This document shows, in pieces, positions 1 to 13,559 of a DNA stretch of 64,000 nucleotides. The notes beneath the pieces are model-generated. The model had not been told where the DNA came from and did no database searches. It saw only the letters and a program-made list of their open reading frames with translations. Source of the DNA: Paratinospora sagittata (lineage: Eukaryota; Streptophyta; Magnoliopsida; Ranunculales; Menispermaceae). Numbering within the stretch: position 1 is the first letter of the stretch; each line of letters opens with the position of its first letter. Location: assembly GCA_035771175.1 (NCBI GenBank), contig CM069608.1:14040019-14104018 (forward strand). Direction: 5' to 3'. A program made the translations under genes and the position numbers.

Positions 1-239
1 GGTGAATTGGGTGTGATGGTCAATTTTAAATATCTCTTCCAATAACTTAGTGATATACATGAGTATATTGAAATTGGATGCAAAACTAGAACACAGACTA
101 AATTGTAAACGTGAGACACACAAATTTATAGTGGTTCGGCCGAGCCTTCGTCTACTACCTAATCTCCTGATTAGGATTTTCTCAATCCACTAATTGATTC
201 TCTTACGGGTGAGAACCAAACAGTTACAACTGCCCTTTT

Positions 240-605
240 ATAGGTTAAAAGCAAACCTATCCTTTCCGTGCTAAGGATGAACCAAATTTCCTTTTATCGG
301 GATGAGGAGAACCCATGTTTCTTTTACGAGATAAGGAAGAACCAATTTCATTTTAATAGATAAGGAAGAACCGTGATCCTTTTACAGGATAAGGAACAAC
401 CGTGATCCTTTTACGGGATGAGGAACAACCGTGATCCTTTTACGGAATGAGGAACAACCGTTTCTCTTTTACATGTTAAGAGATAACCTATCCTTTTACA
501 GGTTAAGAACGCACCTATCCTTTTACGGGATTAGGATGAACCAATTTTCTACTTGCAGGTGAGGACGAACCTTTTTCTCTTTTACAGGTTCAGAGATAAC
601 CTTAC
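240..605. repeat. Short tandem repeat in LTR remnant (about 34-bp units)
   Basis: About ten imperfect copies of a unit built on 'ccttttacgggatgaggaac' follow one another. The units around 370-460 are nearly identical, the outer ones more diverged. The corresponding place in the LTR at 25376 (25620-25790) holds a different short repeat, so this seems to be a rapidly changing part of this LTR type. Confidence 0.7.
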
Positions 606-1689
606 ATGATTTCAATCCTGAAATCATTAAGTGAACTACATTCACTTGTCCTGGTTGTTTCAGTCCAGAAACACACCAGCATTATAACACAATAATGTTG
701 GTTCTAACTGAGTAGAACACTTTACAATTTAGTTCAGTACATAGCATTATAAAGATATGAAATAGGTAATGCTAAGTTGAAATACACTTACAATCTTTTA
801 CCTTTTAATGTTTGATATTGTTCAAGAGTAGTTTGGAAAAGCATGAATGATGTGATATGAAAATCAATGCTTTTTCAAAAATAATATGATATCAAATAAA
901 CATGGATTTGAAAATTGAAGGACTAGTGTAAATCAAAAACACAGAAAGTTTTCAAAATAGATAATAAATATAAGTATGAAAACTTCTGGTTCAGTGATCA
1001 GTATTTAACGCAACTACTGATATAGTTTAATACAATACTTAAGATATAAAATCAAGTGCAACTGTATCTCTCATGAACTATATCTCAAATTCTATCTTTA
1101 GCAAGAATAATACCAAGTATGAATCAGTGTTGAGAATTTGAGTTGATACCAGTAAAAATAGATTTTCAAAGATAAACTATAATTGAAGGTCAATATGGAA
1201 ATCTTTTGAATACATATAGGTATCAGTGAAAAATACTTTGAAAGTTTAGATGTTTGAAAAACATTTAGACACAGACTAACTTTCAAAAAGTATTGGCACA
1301 ATACAAGTAGATTGGCAAGTTGTTTGATCCTAAGTGCTAATATTTATAGACTTAGTGGGACATAGCCGTTAGACATTTGAAGTTCAAATAATATGAACGT
1401 TTACACACAACGGCTAGAATGTTATATGAAAATGGCAACTACAATTTTCACTAACATTCTGATTCTTTTCAGATTTCATGAAAAATGAAAGTTTTAGAAA
1501 AACTTATTTCATGTATCGGAGACGATCTCTGATAGGTCTGAAAAGGACTTTGTGCAAAGGTTCGTTCTGAAAAAGTAAACTGATGAAGTGTACTTATTCG
1601 AACAGTGACGGTTGTTGAATTAGCATCCTGATTCCGTAATCAGTGTCATAACGCATAATATTAGCAATGTCATTTTGTTCCTTGAGGGT

Positions 1690-2300
1690 GCTTATTACGT
1701 ATAAGCATCCTGTTGAACAATTAAGTGAGGGCGCTACTAACTCGTAAGCGTCTTGACTTACTTTGACACTTAAACGACTTATACCTAAGGGCGCTAATAC
1801 ACAGTTAGCATCCTGCTATGTTTTAAAACAATTCAATGTATGAGGGAGCTACCATCCAAGTAAGCGTCATGCCTTTAAAACATAAAACAAAACATGAGGG
1901 TGCTACAACAATGTAAGCGTCCTACCAATTAAAAACATTTTAAATAAAGACACGAGCACGCTGAAGGACAATCAACATCCTGAAAGTTACTAAGTTGATT
2001 CCTATAGGTGAGGGCGCTCCTATCCCGATAGCGTCCTGATATATTGTTCAACTTGTAACTATCAACGTCCTCAAATATACATTCTTTGATGAACTTAAGA
2101 CATCTTTCAGTGAGCTGAGCTGAGTCTACTTCCTGATAACTTCAGAGGTTGACTAATAAAAGAGGCCGCTACTATACAATTAAGTGTCCTAATCAATTAG
2201 TTCAATTCAACCTAGAACGTTATCAATGTCCTAATGAGTTATCAGCGTCCTGACTTAACAAGTTCAGGAGAGCGCTGCTAAATCATTAGCATCCTAAAAT
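1690..2300. repeat. Degenerate GCGC-containing tandem array
   Basis: Roughly eight irregular units of about 60-75 bp carry 'gggcgctac' followed about 15 bases later by 'taagcgtcctg' or a variant. Spacing and sequence drift, so this is an old satellite-like block within an LTR. Units are not identical and spacers are not unique sequence, so it is not a CRISPR array. Confidence 0.6.
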
Positions 2301-3033
2301 ATTTTTTAAAAATAGTTTTGACTCGCGATTAAATATTCGATAAATGCAAATAAAAACTCTGTATATTTCAAATTAAGTATATAAAATGAAATCATTTGAA
2401 ATACCGTAAAATGTATGATCAAAACATGCAGATTTGAAAAACATATGCAGATGATTTATGCATGGTTTTGAAGAACATTTTGAGCAATAACGATTAGAGA
2501 AAGATATACCTTAAATACTTTGTGTATTTCTCATTTCTCATAATCGTTAAATCCAACTCTTCATTATGAGATCTTCAATAAGAGCTTTGCGTAGAGTTGA
2601 ATGACTTGAACGTTGATCAAGAGATGTAGACTAAAAGCTTGATCGAATCGTTCGAGTGAAGTGATCTTCAAATCATGATGTGATCGTTGAAGTCCTTTTG
2701 TTTGAAATGAACTTGACCGTTGAATGTGATCTTTGAGTTTCTTGATCGAGTCATTCCTTGGCTTTTTGCTTTCCTTAGGTGCTTTGGTGAAATCTTGATA
2801 CACGCACGTTTAACACTGAAAAGTACTTTGTTTGTGATCATCAAAATATACTTTATCACAGTATATTTAGGGACGAGCTAAGTGATGAACTGTATAGGTT
2901 AACATAAACTATCAGGATACTACTTGTATGAGAGCGCCCGCATCTTTAGAATCAACTTAATAACTTTCATGACGGTTACTGTCCTTCAGCGCACTTAAGA
3001 AAAATACAACAAAAAACGTAATAATAGGAAAAT

Positions 3034-5330
3034 TGTAACACCCCAATTTTCAAAACTTAAATTTCAAGTAAAATAATGAATATTTTAATTTTATCGAGAA
3101 AGATCACTGAAAATCGAGATGGATCGTATCCATCTATCTTAATACATAACCATTATATAGATAGTAAAATTTGCAAAAATATGAATTTGCATTCTTCTAA
3201 CCAACTTACTAGTTAAGATAAACGAATACTCTTTCATTTTCATGCCAAGGACCACATAATTCCACTATACAATTTTTCATATTGAATTGTGAGGGTACTT
3301 ACCCTTATTCATCCATTATGGACACAACATTTAAATATATTCATCAAGTAGAATTAATAAATTCAAGTCCAAGGCATTCACACGTGAAATAAACCACAGG
3401 GTCTTTACTAACCGTAATAATGTTCATTAAATTTTGATGGTCAATACAACCCGTTTAAATAATAAACTTTGAAAAATCAAATAAAAATATTCAGCCCTGT
3501 CACCACAATACTAACAAAGTAATTAACCCACCCCTACTACTCTGAACTACGTCACGAACTCGTGATTCTATTCTCTTAAGTACCTGCATATGAAAAATAG
3601 GGGTAAGCTTGAAAGCTCAGTGGGTCATTTAAACAATTCACAACACTTTATCATGATATATATACAATAACATTACAAACAAGTTTCACACATTAATCGT
3701 TGCAACATTTGATTGTTTGAGTGGGAAATTTTATCACGTACCTTTAAGAAATCAAACCCAGGGTGGCACTACCCAAAATTAAGATTTAGTTGGCGATATT
3801 TATAATGAATAACTGCCTCATAATAATCATTGACGATATTCATCAGAATAACTGCCCCAAAATAGTCATTGGCGATATTCCTTAGAATAACTGCTTCATA
3901 TGTGTTATTCTTATCTTAATCATGTTCTTTAATGAAGTCATAGTATCACACATGCAACATAAGTACGATACATAACTTGTATTCACATGATATATTCAAA
4001 CCCCACAACGCTTGGTATCATATCACAATGCCAAATATATTAGCATTCACATATAAATTTTATTATAATAATTATACTAATACTATCATGTCATATATCA
4101 CGTCATCAAACTTTTAAAGTACACATGAATTACACACATCTAACATCAACTCGGGACAACAAATCATACACGTACATTATTATCATGACCAACAATCACA
4201 ATATACATAATTATGTAAGATAAGCATACATGAACAATCTAATAATACTATAAATCTAATTAATTTAATGTTCTTATCTACATATCGAAATAAAATATTG
4301 TAAAGGTATAGAATCTTCCTCACATCAATCGCTTAATCCTAATTTTTCAAGTTCCAAGACACGTGTCAGTCTCAACCTGCACACACATTTTTTTTTGCAT
4401 ATAAATTAATTAATCGTATAATATCATTATATTATATTTATATGTATATATGGTGTAACATAACATATAATATACAATATATATTACGTATATGGTGTAG
4501 TGGTGGGATGCTTAACATATATATATAACATATAATATACATACGTATGAATCCTCAATAGTTGTGGTGATTATAACCTATAATACATATATTATATCAA
4601 TATTTAACGGTGGTGGTGGTGGTTGTTTCTTTACACGGTGGCGGTTACTCTATTTAAAAAAAAAAAACAAAAACAAAACAAAAGCCTGAGTTGCAGAGAA
4701 ACTGGTTTAAATGGCGGAAAGAAATAAAACAGGGGAGAGAGAGAAGAAGGGGAAGGAAAAGAAGATGAGGAAAAGGAGAAAAAGAAGAAGAGAGTGGAAA
4801 GAGAGGAAAGAAGAAGACCTTCCCTCATGGGCAGCAACAGCCACGATCATGGATTTCGCAGCCTCATGGCTGAAAGCATAGCACATGTACTCTCTATACA
4901 AAATCCGGCGATTATTTTGTCATTTTCGGATAGAGTGATTCGTGGGGGAAAGTGGACTGATAAAGGAATGGAGTTAGGGAGAAGGTATAGTAATAAGAAG
5001 GGATGGAAAGAGTGTTGTAGGTGGTTCTTTCATAAAGTGCAAAACAGAGCATCGTGCAATGAAACGAAAGGGGAAAGAGAAGACGATGCTCACCTTTGAT
5101 TCTTTAGCGCCCCCCGCTATTCTCTGGCGTCGTCACGTGCTTCCGTTGCTGGCACAAGGGAGGGCGAGAGAGATGAAAGTGGTGATGGGTGTGGCGTTTG
5201 GAAGAGCTTTTGTATTTATGTACTAGGGGTTTTGTGGTGGTGATTTGGTTTCCAAATTTTATCTTGTATGCAAGGAAGATTAATAGTATTGGAAACTTGC
5301 CATAATTTTGTATTGAAAAACTTGTCAAAA
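3034..5330. repeat. LTR-like repeat beginning TGTAACACCCC
   Basis: The sequence starts with TGTAACACCCC, a common start of plant Gypsy/chromovirus LTRs. Near 3598 it carries the 'ggggtaagct...ctcagtg' block also found in four other LTR-like repeats here. From 4640 to 5100 it becomes purine-rich with an A-run, as in leader or promoter parts of LTRs. No matching CA end or second LTR is visible, so the right boundary is a guess. Open frames at 4631-4901 (minus) and 4794-5099 (plus) are low-complexity shadows. Confidence 0.45.
3790..3905. repeat. Three tandem copies of a ~40-bp unit
   Basis: Three adjacent copies of 'ttggcgatatt...aataactgcc' start near 3790, 3830 and 3869 with a 39-40 bp period and a few substitutions. 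They lie inside the LTR-like repeat that begins at 3034. Confidence 0.75.
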
Positions 5331-5426
5331 TTTCTTTGGTGTGATTTGTAATTGATTCCTTAAAGGAATGCGAGAATAATGTTGAAATTGGAAAGTAGAT
5401 ATCCTCAAAATTTTTCAGGGGATTAC

Positions 5427-5666
5427 AAAAAGAAATTATTCCTCATATATTATTCACAACTATCACCTGTACATATATATATATATATATATATATACAA
5501 GACTATAACTACCTAGCTAGTTGTCATAACAAACAGCTCACAACTGTTATAACAGTTTAACTCACTATGCTCTGTTATTTACAACAGCATGTTCACACTA
5601 AGCTTTGTCATTATATATTAATTAGATTTGTAAATAAAATTAGCTAATTAATCTAGTATCTTTACA
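5427..5666 (-). repeat. 3' LTR of the Copia element, outer end missing
   Basis: Matches 16795-17015 closely, including a TA microsatellite (about 5475-5500) and the block 'aactacctagctagttgtc'. The inner end is TGTAAAGATAC on the minus strand. Similarity to the other LTR stops near 5427, so about 110 bp of the outer end is absent. Confidence 0.85.
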
Positions 5667-6590
5667 TCCCCCCTCAAGTTGGAGCTTGATGAAAATCAAT
5701 CAAGCCCAACTTGGACAACAAATTACACAAACAAGAAGAAGACAAAGACAGTGAATAAATCTGTGAGTTGGAACTTAGAGGAAATATGCCTAGAGTATAA
5801 ACCCTTGCTTGTACTTGTCTCGAACCAAGTGACAATAAATCTCAAAATGTTTTGTTCTCTCATGGAAGACGGGATTGGCAGCAAGATGTATAGCAGCCTA
5901 ATTATCACACCAAAGTGATATAGGTAGAGAGGAAGGAAAATTAAAATCTTGTAGAAGATAAGTGATCCATTGTAATTCGCTAACTGTAGCTGCCATGCCC
6001 CTATACTTTGCCTCAGCTGAAGATCTAGACAAAGTGGTTTGCTTCTTAGTCTTCCAAGATACTAGAGCAGGTCCAATGAAAATACAAAAGCCAGTAAGAG
6101 ACCTACGAGTATCAGTACATGCAGCCCAATCTGCATCACAATATGCCTCCAACTGTAAAAAAGAAGTAGATGGATAGAAAAATCCTTTAGAAGGACACCC
6201 CTTCAAATATCTGAGAACATGAATGGCAGCGTCCCAATGAGCTTGACAAGGAGCATGCATAAACTGACTTAAGTGTTGTACAACATGACTCAAATCTAGT
6301 CTTGTGAAACCCAAATACAGCAATCTCCCAATCAATCTCCTATACTTATCAGAATCTGAAAACAAATGACAAATATCATGGGAATTTTTCTGACTTTGAT
6401 GTAAAGGTGTAGAAATAGGTTTTTCACCCAAAAGACCAACATCTTGAATAATATCCAGTCCATACTTTCTCTGATTCACATATGTGCCTTCAGAAGACCT
6501 AGCAATCTATAGCCCAAGGAAGTATTTGGCATAGCCCAAATCTTTGATAGTAAATTTGGAATGGAGAAAATCCTTGACAGCTAGTATATC

Positions 6591-6857
6591 TGTCATGCCC
6601 TGGGTTGCACGGCGTGCCCCCTACCCAGGTGTGGGCGCACCCCCTCAGGGCGAACGCCTAAGCCATTATGGATCCATAATATTGTCCTATCGCCATGTAG
6701 CAACCCAACCGCAGCTGGTCTACATCGAAACGATTATTTGTCTGCCACTATTCATGAATAGTGCAGGGCCTCCCTAGGAATCGAACTCGAGACCTCCCCT
6801 AAGGAGTCTAATTTCGCATTCCTAGTAGCCACTGAACCATTGGCTCAGTGGTTACTG
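6591..6857 (-). mobile_element. tRNA-related SINE-like segment
   Basis: On the minus strand it begins near 'gagccaatggttcagtggct', which resembles a tRNA A box. A B-box-like GTTCGATTCC lies about 45 bases further on, and 'aggccctgcactattcatga' follows. The same A/B-box unit recurs, diverged, in the inverted repeat at 17734-18148, and both end in TGACA or a close variant. There is no poly(A) tail and no private target duplication, so SINE identity is probable but not proved. It is not a functional tRNA gene: the acceptor stem cannot pair. Confidence 0.55.
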
Positions 6858-9800
6858 TGGCGACCCCCGCGCCCCGGACCATCAACCCCACAAGGAATGG
6901 CGTGCGGAATGCCGGGGCGGGACGCCCAGCGTAGGCATCTCCGACCACTCCTCAACTCCCGTGAGGTGGTTGAGACCCTACGAGCCTTATCTCAACAACG
7001 ACATAATATCAAAAGGTATTAAACAAAACTACCCACCGTATTAATCATCCAAGACAATAGATAATCCATAAAAATTGAACCATAAATAAAATCATAATCC
7101 CTACAGTCCATTAAAATTGACATACACATAAAGTCCAAAATTGTGGGTACAAATAAAAATCGTCATATGCCCACATGGTCTATCTTACAAATCCCAACTC
7201 ACCCATACTACAATGTGGTAAGTATTATAATTACATAATCCAAAATATAATACTTCATAATTTAAAACACAGTTCAATCAAAATGCCTCTCAACTCACAT
7301 CGAGGCTTTGGATTCTCTCGCAGGCAAGGCCCTCAAGATATAACTACTCTTTTGCCCTTATTCAGGACAGAAGGACCTGAAAGAGGAAAATGAGGGTGAG
7401 CCAACGATGCCCAGTGAATAGAATTCAAATATGCTATCAATACTCATCAATAAATATCATGTATGCATGTCAATGTGTAGCATGATTAAAAGCTCATAAC
7501 ATATAGATATCAAACATTTATAATAAATTCGATGTAAGTAAAAGCTTATCAATTTGGATCCACATTCCACATGCATTGGGTTACTAGTGCACGTCTATTT
7601 CACCGTACCGTTGATCCCAATCATGTTTATTTTGGGTTACTAGTGCACGTCTATTTCACCGTACCGTTGACCCCAATCTCTTCCTTTCCTGAAACCCTCC
7701 TATGACAAGGTTAAGTCCCCATATTAGCCAGATAGATGGGCCCAACCAAAGTCATAAGGTTTTCTCAAATCAATGCATCATTCAAAACATTAGAACACAT
7801 TCATGCTTTCAACATACAATATATAAGTGATATGATGACATAAAAGATATAATCATAAATGAAGTCTACTCACTACCAAGCCTCGCGAGAGTATTTAACC
7901 ACAAACGACCACCAAACCGAATCAACCCAATCAAGATCCTGAAACATACATCAATATCCTACCATACATCAATTTCTATGCTCAATCACATAGACATTAC
8001 GCATCAACCCTAAATCAGCCCACATATAAACAATAGGCCTAAATCCCATCTAATCCCATCATTCAACTCAAATCACATGACTTAGGCCTCTAATGCATAG
8101 TTTTCATACATAAACCATTCTATTAATCAAAAATACTGATTTTCAATTCCTTTAGGCATAAACATGCCCAAATTGGGTCACTTGATCTCAAGTAGGCCTA
8201 ACCCATGATATGGTCACAACCACCAAATCATTAGCATAATCAACCCTAATCATGCTTAATTAAACATAAGTTGCATCAATTCAATGATTCTAGGCCAAAA
8301 GCATCAAAAGCCTTAAAATATGAAATTTTCCATACTTAGGCCATATTGTCGATTTACACTAGGTCACCATGTTCAACCATGTATATTACTGATTTTGCAT
8401 CATGGGTTCATCAACAATGGCAACTAGGTCAACATAGTTGACATGCAAGCTATTTGGAAAGGTCTAAGTTCATATTCTAAATTTAGGTCTAATACAAGCA
8501 ACCCTACCAATTCGTCATTTACTATTATGTTCAGATGTATCAATATACCAACAGAAATATGTAATCACAAAATCAACCGTACAGATTGAAGTGTGTGAAG
8601 AAACAAACCTTCTGTCTAAATATCAGCCCAATCCAACGGTGCACCGAAAAGATAAGTATATTTGATGAACAAGTCTCTAATCAGACAATTTCTCCTTTCC
8701 AGCTGCAAATACTCAAACTCATATGACTATATCATACAAAATCCTCAATACATAAACATCTCTACTGTTCAGAATGCATAAATATCAGTTATAAACTACA
8801 TACCCAAATTTGATATCCATCCAACGGTAGATTGAGGAGATCTACAAGTTTGAGCGAAACGGTACGAGAAATCCAGACTTTACGACCAGCTTTGTTTCAG
8901 AGGTTAGATCTCTCAGAAAAAACCCACTAATCAAGATCTTCACCTTTCTGAATGCAGAAATATCAGTTGTACACTACGTACCCAAATTTTATATCCATCC
9001 AACGGTAGATTAAGGAGATCTAAAAGGTTGAGCGAAACGGTATGAGAAATCTAGACTTTCCGACCAGCCTTGTTTGAGAGGTTAGATCTCTTAGACGAAA
9101 CCTCTGATCAAGATCTCCACCGACCAGAATGAATAACCATAAGCTACGAACTTGCTGACAAATGTTGAGCTCAATCTGACCATATATGCCAAAGATCCAG
9201 CTCTTTGATGAAAATGTCGCAGAAATCTTCCTCCTGCAACTCCCTCATTCTTTCTCTTCTTCTTTCCTTTCTCTTCTTTTCTTTCTCTTCTTTTTTTCCT
9301 TTCTCTCCACTCACCTCTTTCTAGCACTTCCTTGATTCCCTCCTCCACTCACCTCATTTTCTAGCACATTCTTGGATTCTCTCCTCCACTCACCTCACTT
9401 TCTAGCACATTCTTGGATTCTCTCCTCCACTCACCTCACTTTCTAGCACATTCTTGGATTAGAGAAGTGGGCATGGGACACTTGTCCACTTTCATGCACC
9501 AACCTTCACATGTGTTGGTCTCGTACTACCCATACCAACCACATGTACTTTAACCAATCTCATGCTTCCATGTATATTAAATGTTCAATCCATTTAATAC
9601 ACCATATTTTCATTCTCATTTATCGTTTTATTCAATCAATCCTAACCCATATCAATTCATGGTTTAATGGTCCCATGCATAAATAATAACATATGCATTA
9701 TACTTTAATTTAACATGACTCATATACAATTTATGATACACATATTTATATACATTATCAAGCATCAACTATACAAACATTAAACAACCATCAAACAAAC

Positions 9801-9885
9801 ACCAAACATATCAAGGCAACACATAGAGTTTGCGCAAAATGCAATTGGGTTATGGGCTAGATGAATTAATTTTCGGGGCGTCACA
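6591..9885 (-). mobile_element. 3.3 kb Gypsy-type LTR-like unit with SINE-like end, inserted in Copia RT
   Basis: Flanked by the 5-bp duplication ATATC (6586-6590 and 9886-9890). The interrupted Copia RT frame reads on smoothly across the join. In sense (minus) orientation it starts TGTGACGCCCCG and ends GGGCATGACA. No coding domain is visible, so it behaves like a solo long LTR. Bases 9885 down to about 7905 match the unit at 11798-13540 in opposite orientation. The last ~267 bases (6591-6857) are a tRNA-related SINE-like segment absent from that second copy. Notable internal repeats include a ~60-bp block twice at 7562-7680, 'ccatccaacggtagatt' three times, and 'cctccactcacctca' copies at 9335-9440. 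Confidence 0.82.
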
Positions 9886-11797
9886 ATATCTTTCTCATTT
9901 GCACCAGTAAGCAAAACATCGTCCACATAAACAAGTAGAACCAAACGAGCACCATTGGATTGCTTAACAAAAAGAAAGTGATCATGAGCAGATTGATGAA
10001 AACCAAAAAGATTCAATTGTGTAGTGAATCCTTGATTCCATTTCCTAGAAGCTAGTTTTAGTCCATATAAGGATCTTTTAAGTTTGCACACTTCTCCTGA
10101 CTTAGCTTTGGTGTATCCTTGCGGAGGAACCATATAAACTTCTTCATTCAAAAAACCATGCAAAAAAGCATTATTTATATCCAATTGGTGAATAGACCAA
10201 GCCTGAGCTGAAGTTATAGCTAAAAAGAGTCTCACAGTAACTACTTTTGCAACAGGACAAAAACTATCAAAGTAAACTTCACCTTCCACTTGGTTATTTC
10301 CCTTTGCTACAAGTCTTGCCTTAAATCTGTCTACAGTGCTATCTGGATGTAATTTCACTTTGTAAACCCATTTAGACCCAATAGCCTTCTTTCCATTAGG
10401 TAAAAGAGTTAATTACCACGTATTATTTTTTTCCAATGCAACAAGTTCCTTATTCATGGCATCTATCCAATCAAGATGTGTACAAGCTTGTTTGTATGAA
10501 GTAGGTTCTTTGATAGAGGATAAATTGGCTAAAAATGTCATATAGGTTGAAGAAAAATCAGGAGAAGTAATAAAAGGAAAAGTGGTTGGTGTGTGTGGAG
10601 AAGAAGTAGTAGAAAAATCAGATGTAAGATGGACTGAAGAAGTTGGCAATGTAGAAAGTGAAAGTTGATGAACAATATTGGATACAAAATCAATTAACCA
10701 AGCTGGTTGTCTTTTCTCTTTAGGACTTTGTCTAAGAGGTATAAAAGGACTTATAGATGGAGAACTTGAAGAAGGAACAATGGAGCATTAAAGAGGGCTA
10801 AAAGAAGAAAGTGAATTAGTGGAAGAAGAAGAAGAATTTGTTGATATACGAGGTAATGTTGGTGGTGTAGATGAAGTGGGTTGATCATTGACATCATCAA
10901 TAGATGGAAGAGAAAGCAAAGGAATTGTAGTAGGTTGTGTAGGTAGTAATCAAAATGGAAATTCAGATTCATGACAAAAATATCTCAAGATATATAAATT
11001 TGATGAGTGGCAGGACCATAGGTTTTATAAGCCTTTTTGACCAGGACTATATACAATGAAGACACATTTAAAAGCTCTAAGGGCAAATTTATCTTTATCT
11101 GGTTGTGTATTAGTAACATAACACAAACACCCAAAACACTTGAGAGAGTAATAATCAAGTGGTTTTCCATGGAGTAATTCATAGGGAGTTTTCCATTGAA
11201 GAAGGGAAGTAGGTAATCTATTTATGATGTAAGTAGCTGTCAATATAGAATCAGCCCAGAATTTTTTGGTAAGTGGGATTGAAACATGAGGGCCCTGGCA
11301 ACTTGGAGAAGATGTTTGTGTTTTCTTTCAACAACTCCATTTGTTGGGGAGTGTAAGGACAAGTTTTTTGATGAAGAAAACCCAAATGAGAGAACAAAGT
11401 TTGACATTTATCATTGACAAATTCGGCCCCATTATCAGTTCTAATGATTTTGACATGTGTATGAAATTGTGTTTGAATCATTTTGAAAAAAGTACTAAGA
11501 ATATGAATTGTTTGATCCTTGGAATGAAGTAAAAAGGTCCAAGTAGCTCTACTAAAATCATCAACAACAGTAAGTAGGTAATGAGCTCCAGAAATTGAGG
11601 GATGTTTATATGGTCCCCAAAGATCTAAGTGTAATAGCTCAAAAATATGAGAAGTATGTATATGACTCTTAACAAAAGGAAGTCTTTGTTGTTTAGCAAG
11701 AGGACAAACATCACAAGACATATGCATATTGGGTAAAGAAGAATCAATGAAATTTAGATGTTTCAAAGCATCATACGAAGCATGACCAAGTCTAGTA

Positions 11798-13559
11798 TGT
11801 GACGCCCCGAAAATTATTTCATCTAGCCCATAACCCAATTGCACTTTGCCCAAACTCTATGCGTTGCCTTGATATATTTGGTGTTTGTTTGATAGTTGTT
11901 TAATGTTTGTATAGTTGATGCTTGATAATGTATATAAATATGTGTATCATAAATTGTATATGGGTCATGTTAAATTAAAGTATAATGCATATGTTATTAT
12001 TTATGCATGGGCCCATTAAACCATGAATTGATATGGGTTAGGATTGATTGAATAAAAGGATAAATGAGAATGAAAATTTGGTGTATTAAATGGATTGGAA
12101 ATTTAAAATACATGGAAGCATGATATTGGTTAAAGTACATGTGGTTGGTATGGGTAGTATGAGACCAACACATGTGAAGGTTGGTGCATGAAAGTGGACA
12201 AGTGTCTCATGCCCACTTCTCTTCTTCAAGGAAGTGCTAGAATGAGTGGAGGGAATCACGGAGAGAATCAAGGAGAGAATCAACGAGGGAATCAAGGAAG
12301 TGCTAGAAAGAGGTGAGTGGAGAGAAAGGAAAAAAAAATAAAAGAAAAGAAGAGAAAGGAAAGAAGAAGAGAAAGAAAGAGGGAGTCGCAGGAGGAAGAT
12401 CTTTGCGACATTTTCATCAAAGTGCTAGATCTTTGGGATATATGGTCAGATTGAGCTCAAAATTTGTCAGCACGTTCGTAGCTTATGGTTATTCATTCTG
12501 AACGGTGGAGATCTTGATTAGAGGTTTCTTCTGAGAGATCTAACCTCTCAAACAAAGCTGGTCGGAAAGTCTGAATTTCTCGTGTCGTTTCGCTCAAACT
12601 TGTAGATCTCCTCAATCTACCGTTGGATGGATATCAAATTTGGGTATGTATTTTATAACTGATATTTCTGTATTCTGAACGGTGGAGATGTTTATTCGTA
12701 TAGTATTTTGTGTGATATAGTCATCTGAGTTTGAGTATTTGCAGCTGGAAAGGAGAAATTGTCTGATTAGAGACTTGTTCATCAAATATACTTATCTTTT
12801 CGGTCCACCGTTGGATTGGGCTGATATTTGGACAGAAGGTTTGTTTCTTCACATACTTCAATCTGTAAGGTTGATTTTGTGACTACATATTTCTGTTAGT
12901 AGATTGATACATCTGAACAGAATATTAAATGAAGAATTGGTAGGGTTGCTTGTATTAGACCTAAATTTAGAATATGAACTTAGACCTTTCCAAATAGCTT
13001 GTATGTCAACTATGTTGACCTAGTTGCCATTATTGATGAACCCATTATGCAAAATCAGTGATATACATGGCTGAACATGGTGACCTAGTGTAAATCGGCA
13101 ATATGGCCTAAGTATGAAAAATTTCATATTTTGGGGCTTTTGATGCTTTTGGCTTAGAATCATTGAATTGATGCAACTTATGTTTAATTAAGCATGATTA
13201 GGGTTGATTATAGTACTGATTTGGTGGTTGTGACCATATCATGGGTTAGGCCTACTTGTGATCAAGTGACCCAATTTGAGCATGTTTATGCCTAAAGAAT
13301 TGAAAATCAGTATTCTTGATTAATAGAATGGTTTATGAATGAGAACTATGCATTAGAGGCCTAAGTCATGTGATTTGAGTTGAATGATGGGATTAGATGG
13401 GATTTAGGCCTATTGTTTATATGTGGGCTGATTTAGGGTTGATGTGTAATGTCTGTATGATTGAGCATAGAAATTGATGTATGGTAGGATATTGATGTAT
13501 GTTTCAGGATCTTGATTGGGTTGATTCGGTTTGGTGGTCAGGGGTGCGGGGTCGCCACA
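11798..13559 (+). mobile_element. 1.76 kb Gypsy-type LTR-like unit, internally deleted copy
   Basis: Inserted in the Copia between integrase and pre-integrase coding sequence, with the 5-bp duplication TAGTA (11793-11797 and 13560-13564). It starts TGTGACGCCCCG and ends GGGTCGCCACA. It matches 9885-7905 of the opposite-strand unit, then jumps about 1.0 kb to the GTCGCCACA end found at 6858. Both deletion edges in the long copy carry the bases TGGTC. No coding domain is present. Confidence 0.85.

Larger units (their letters stand above)
1..2880. repeat. Gypsy-type LTR remnant, cut by the window start
   Basis: No convincing gene. The first 700 bases have the same architecture as the LTR at 25376: a 'ggtgaattgg' start, 'atttatagtggttcgg' near 130, then 'ctactacc' and 'tctcaatccacta' followed by short repeated blocks. 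Near 2830 a 'tttgtgatcatcaaaa' stretch resembles the other end of that LTR near 27800, but the terminal bases are missing, so the right edge is approximate. The short open frames here (for example 2564-2803 minus) lack recognisable domains. Family assignment is inferred from LTR layout only. Confidence 0.5.

Noticed and set aside
1690..2300. CRISPR-like spaced repeats
   Set aside because: Units are degenerate, the intervening sequence is also repetitive, and the genome is eukaryotic. It is a decayed tandem repeat in an LTR.
4631..5099. Small open frames on both strands (68, 64 and 101 codons)
   Set aside because: They come from a purine-rich, low-complexity stretch. No domain, splice context or homologous neighbour supports a gene.
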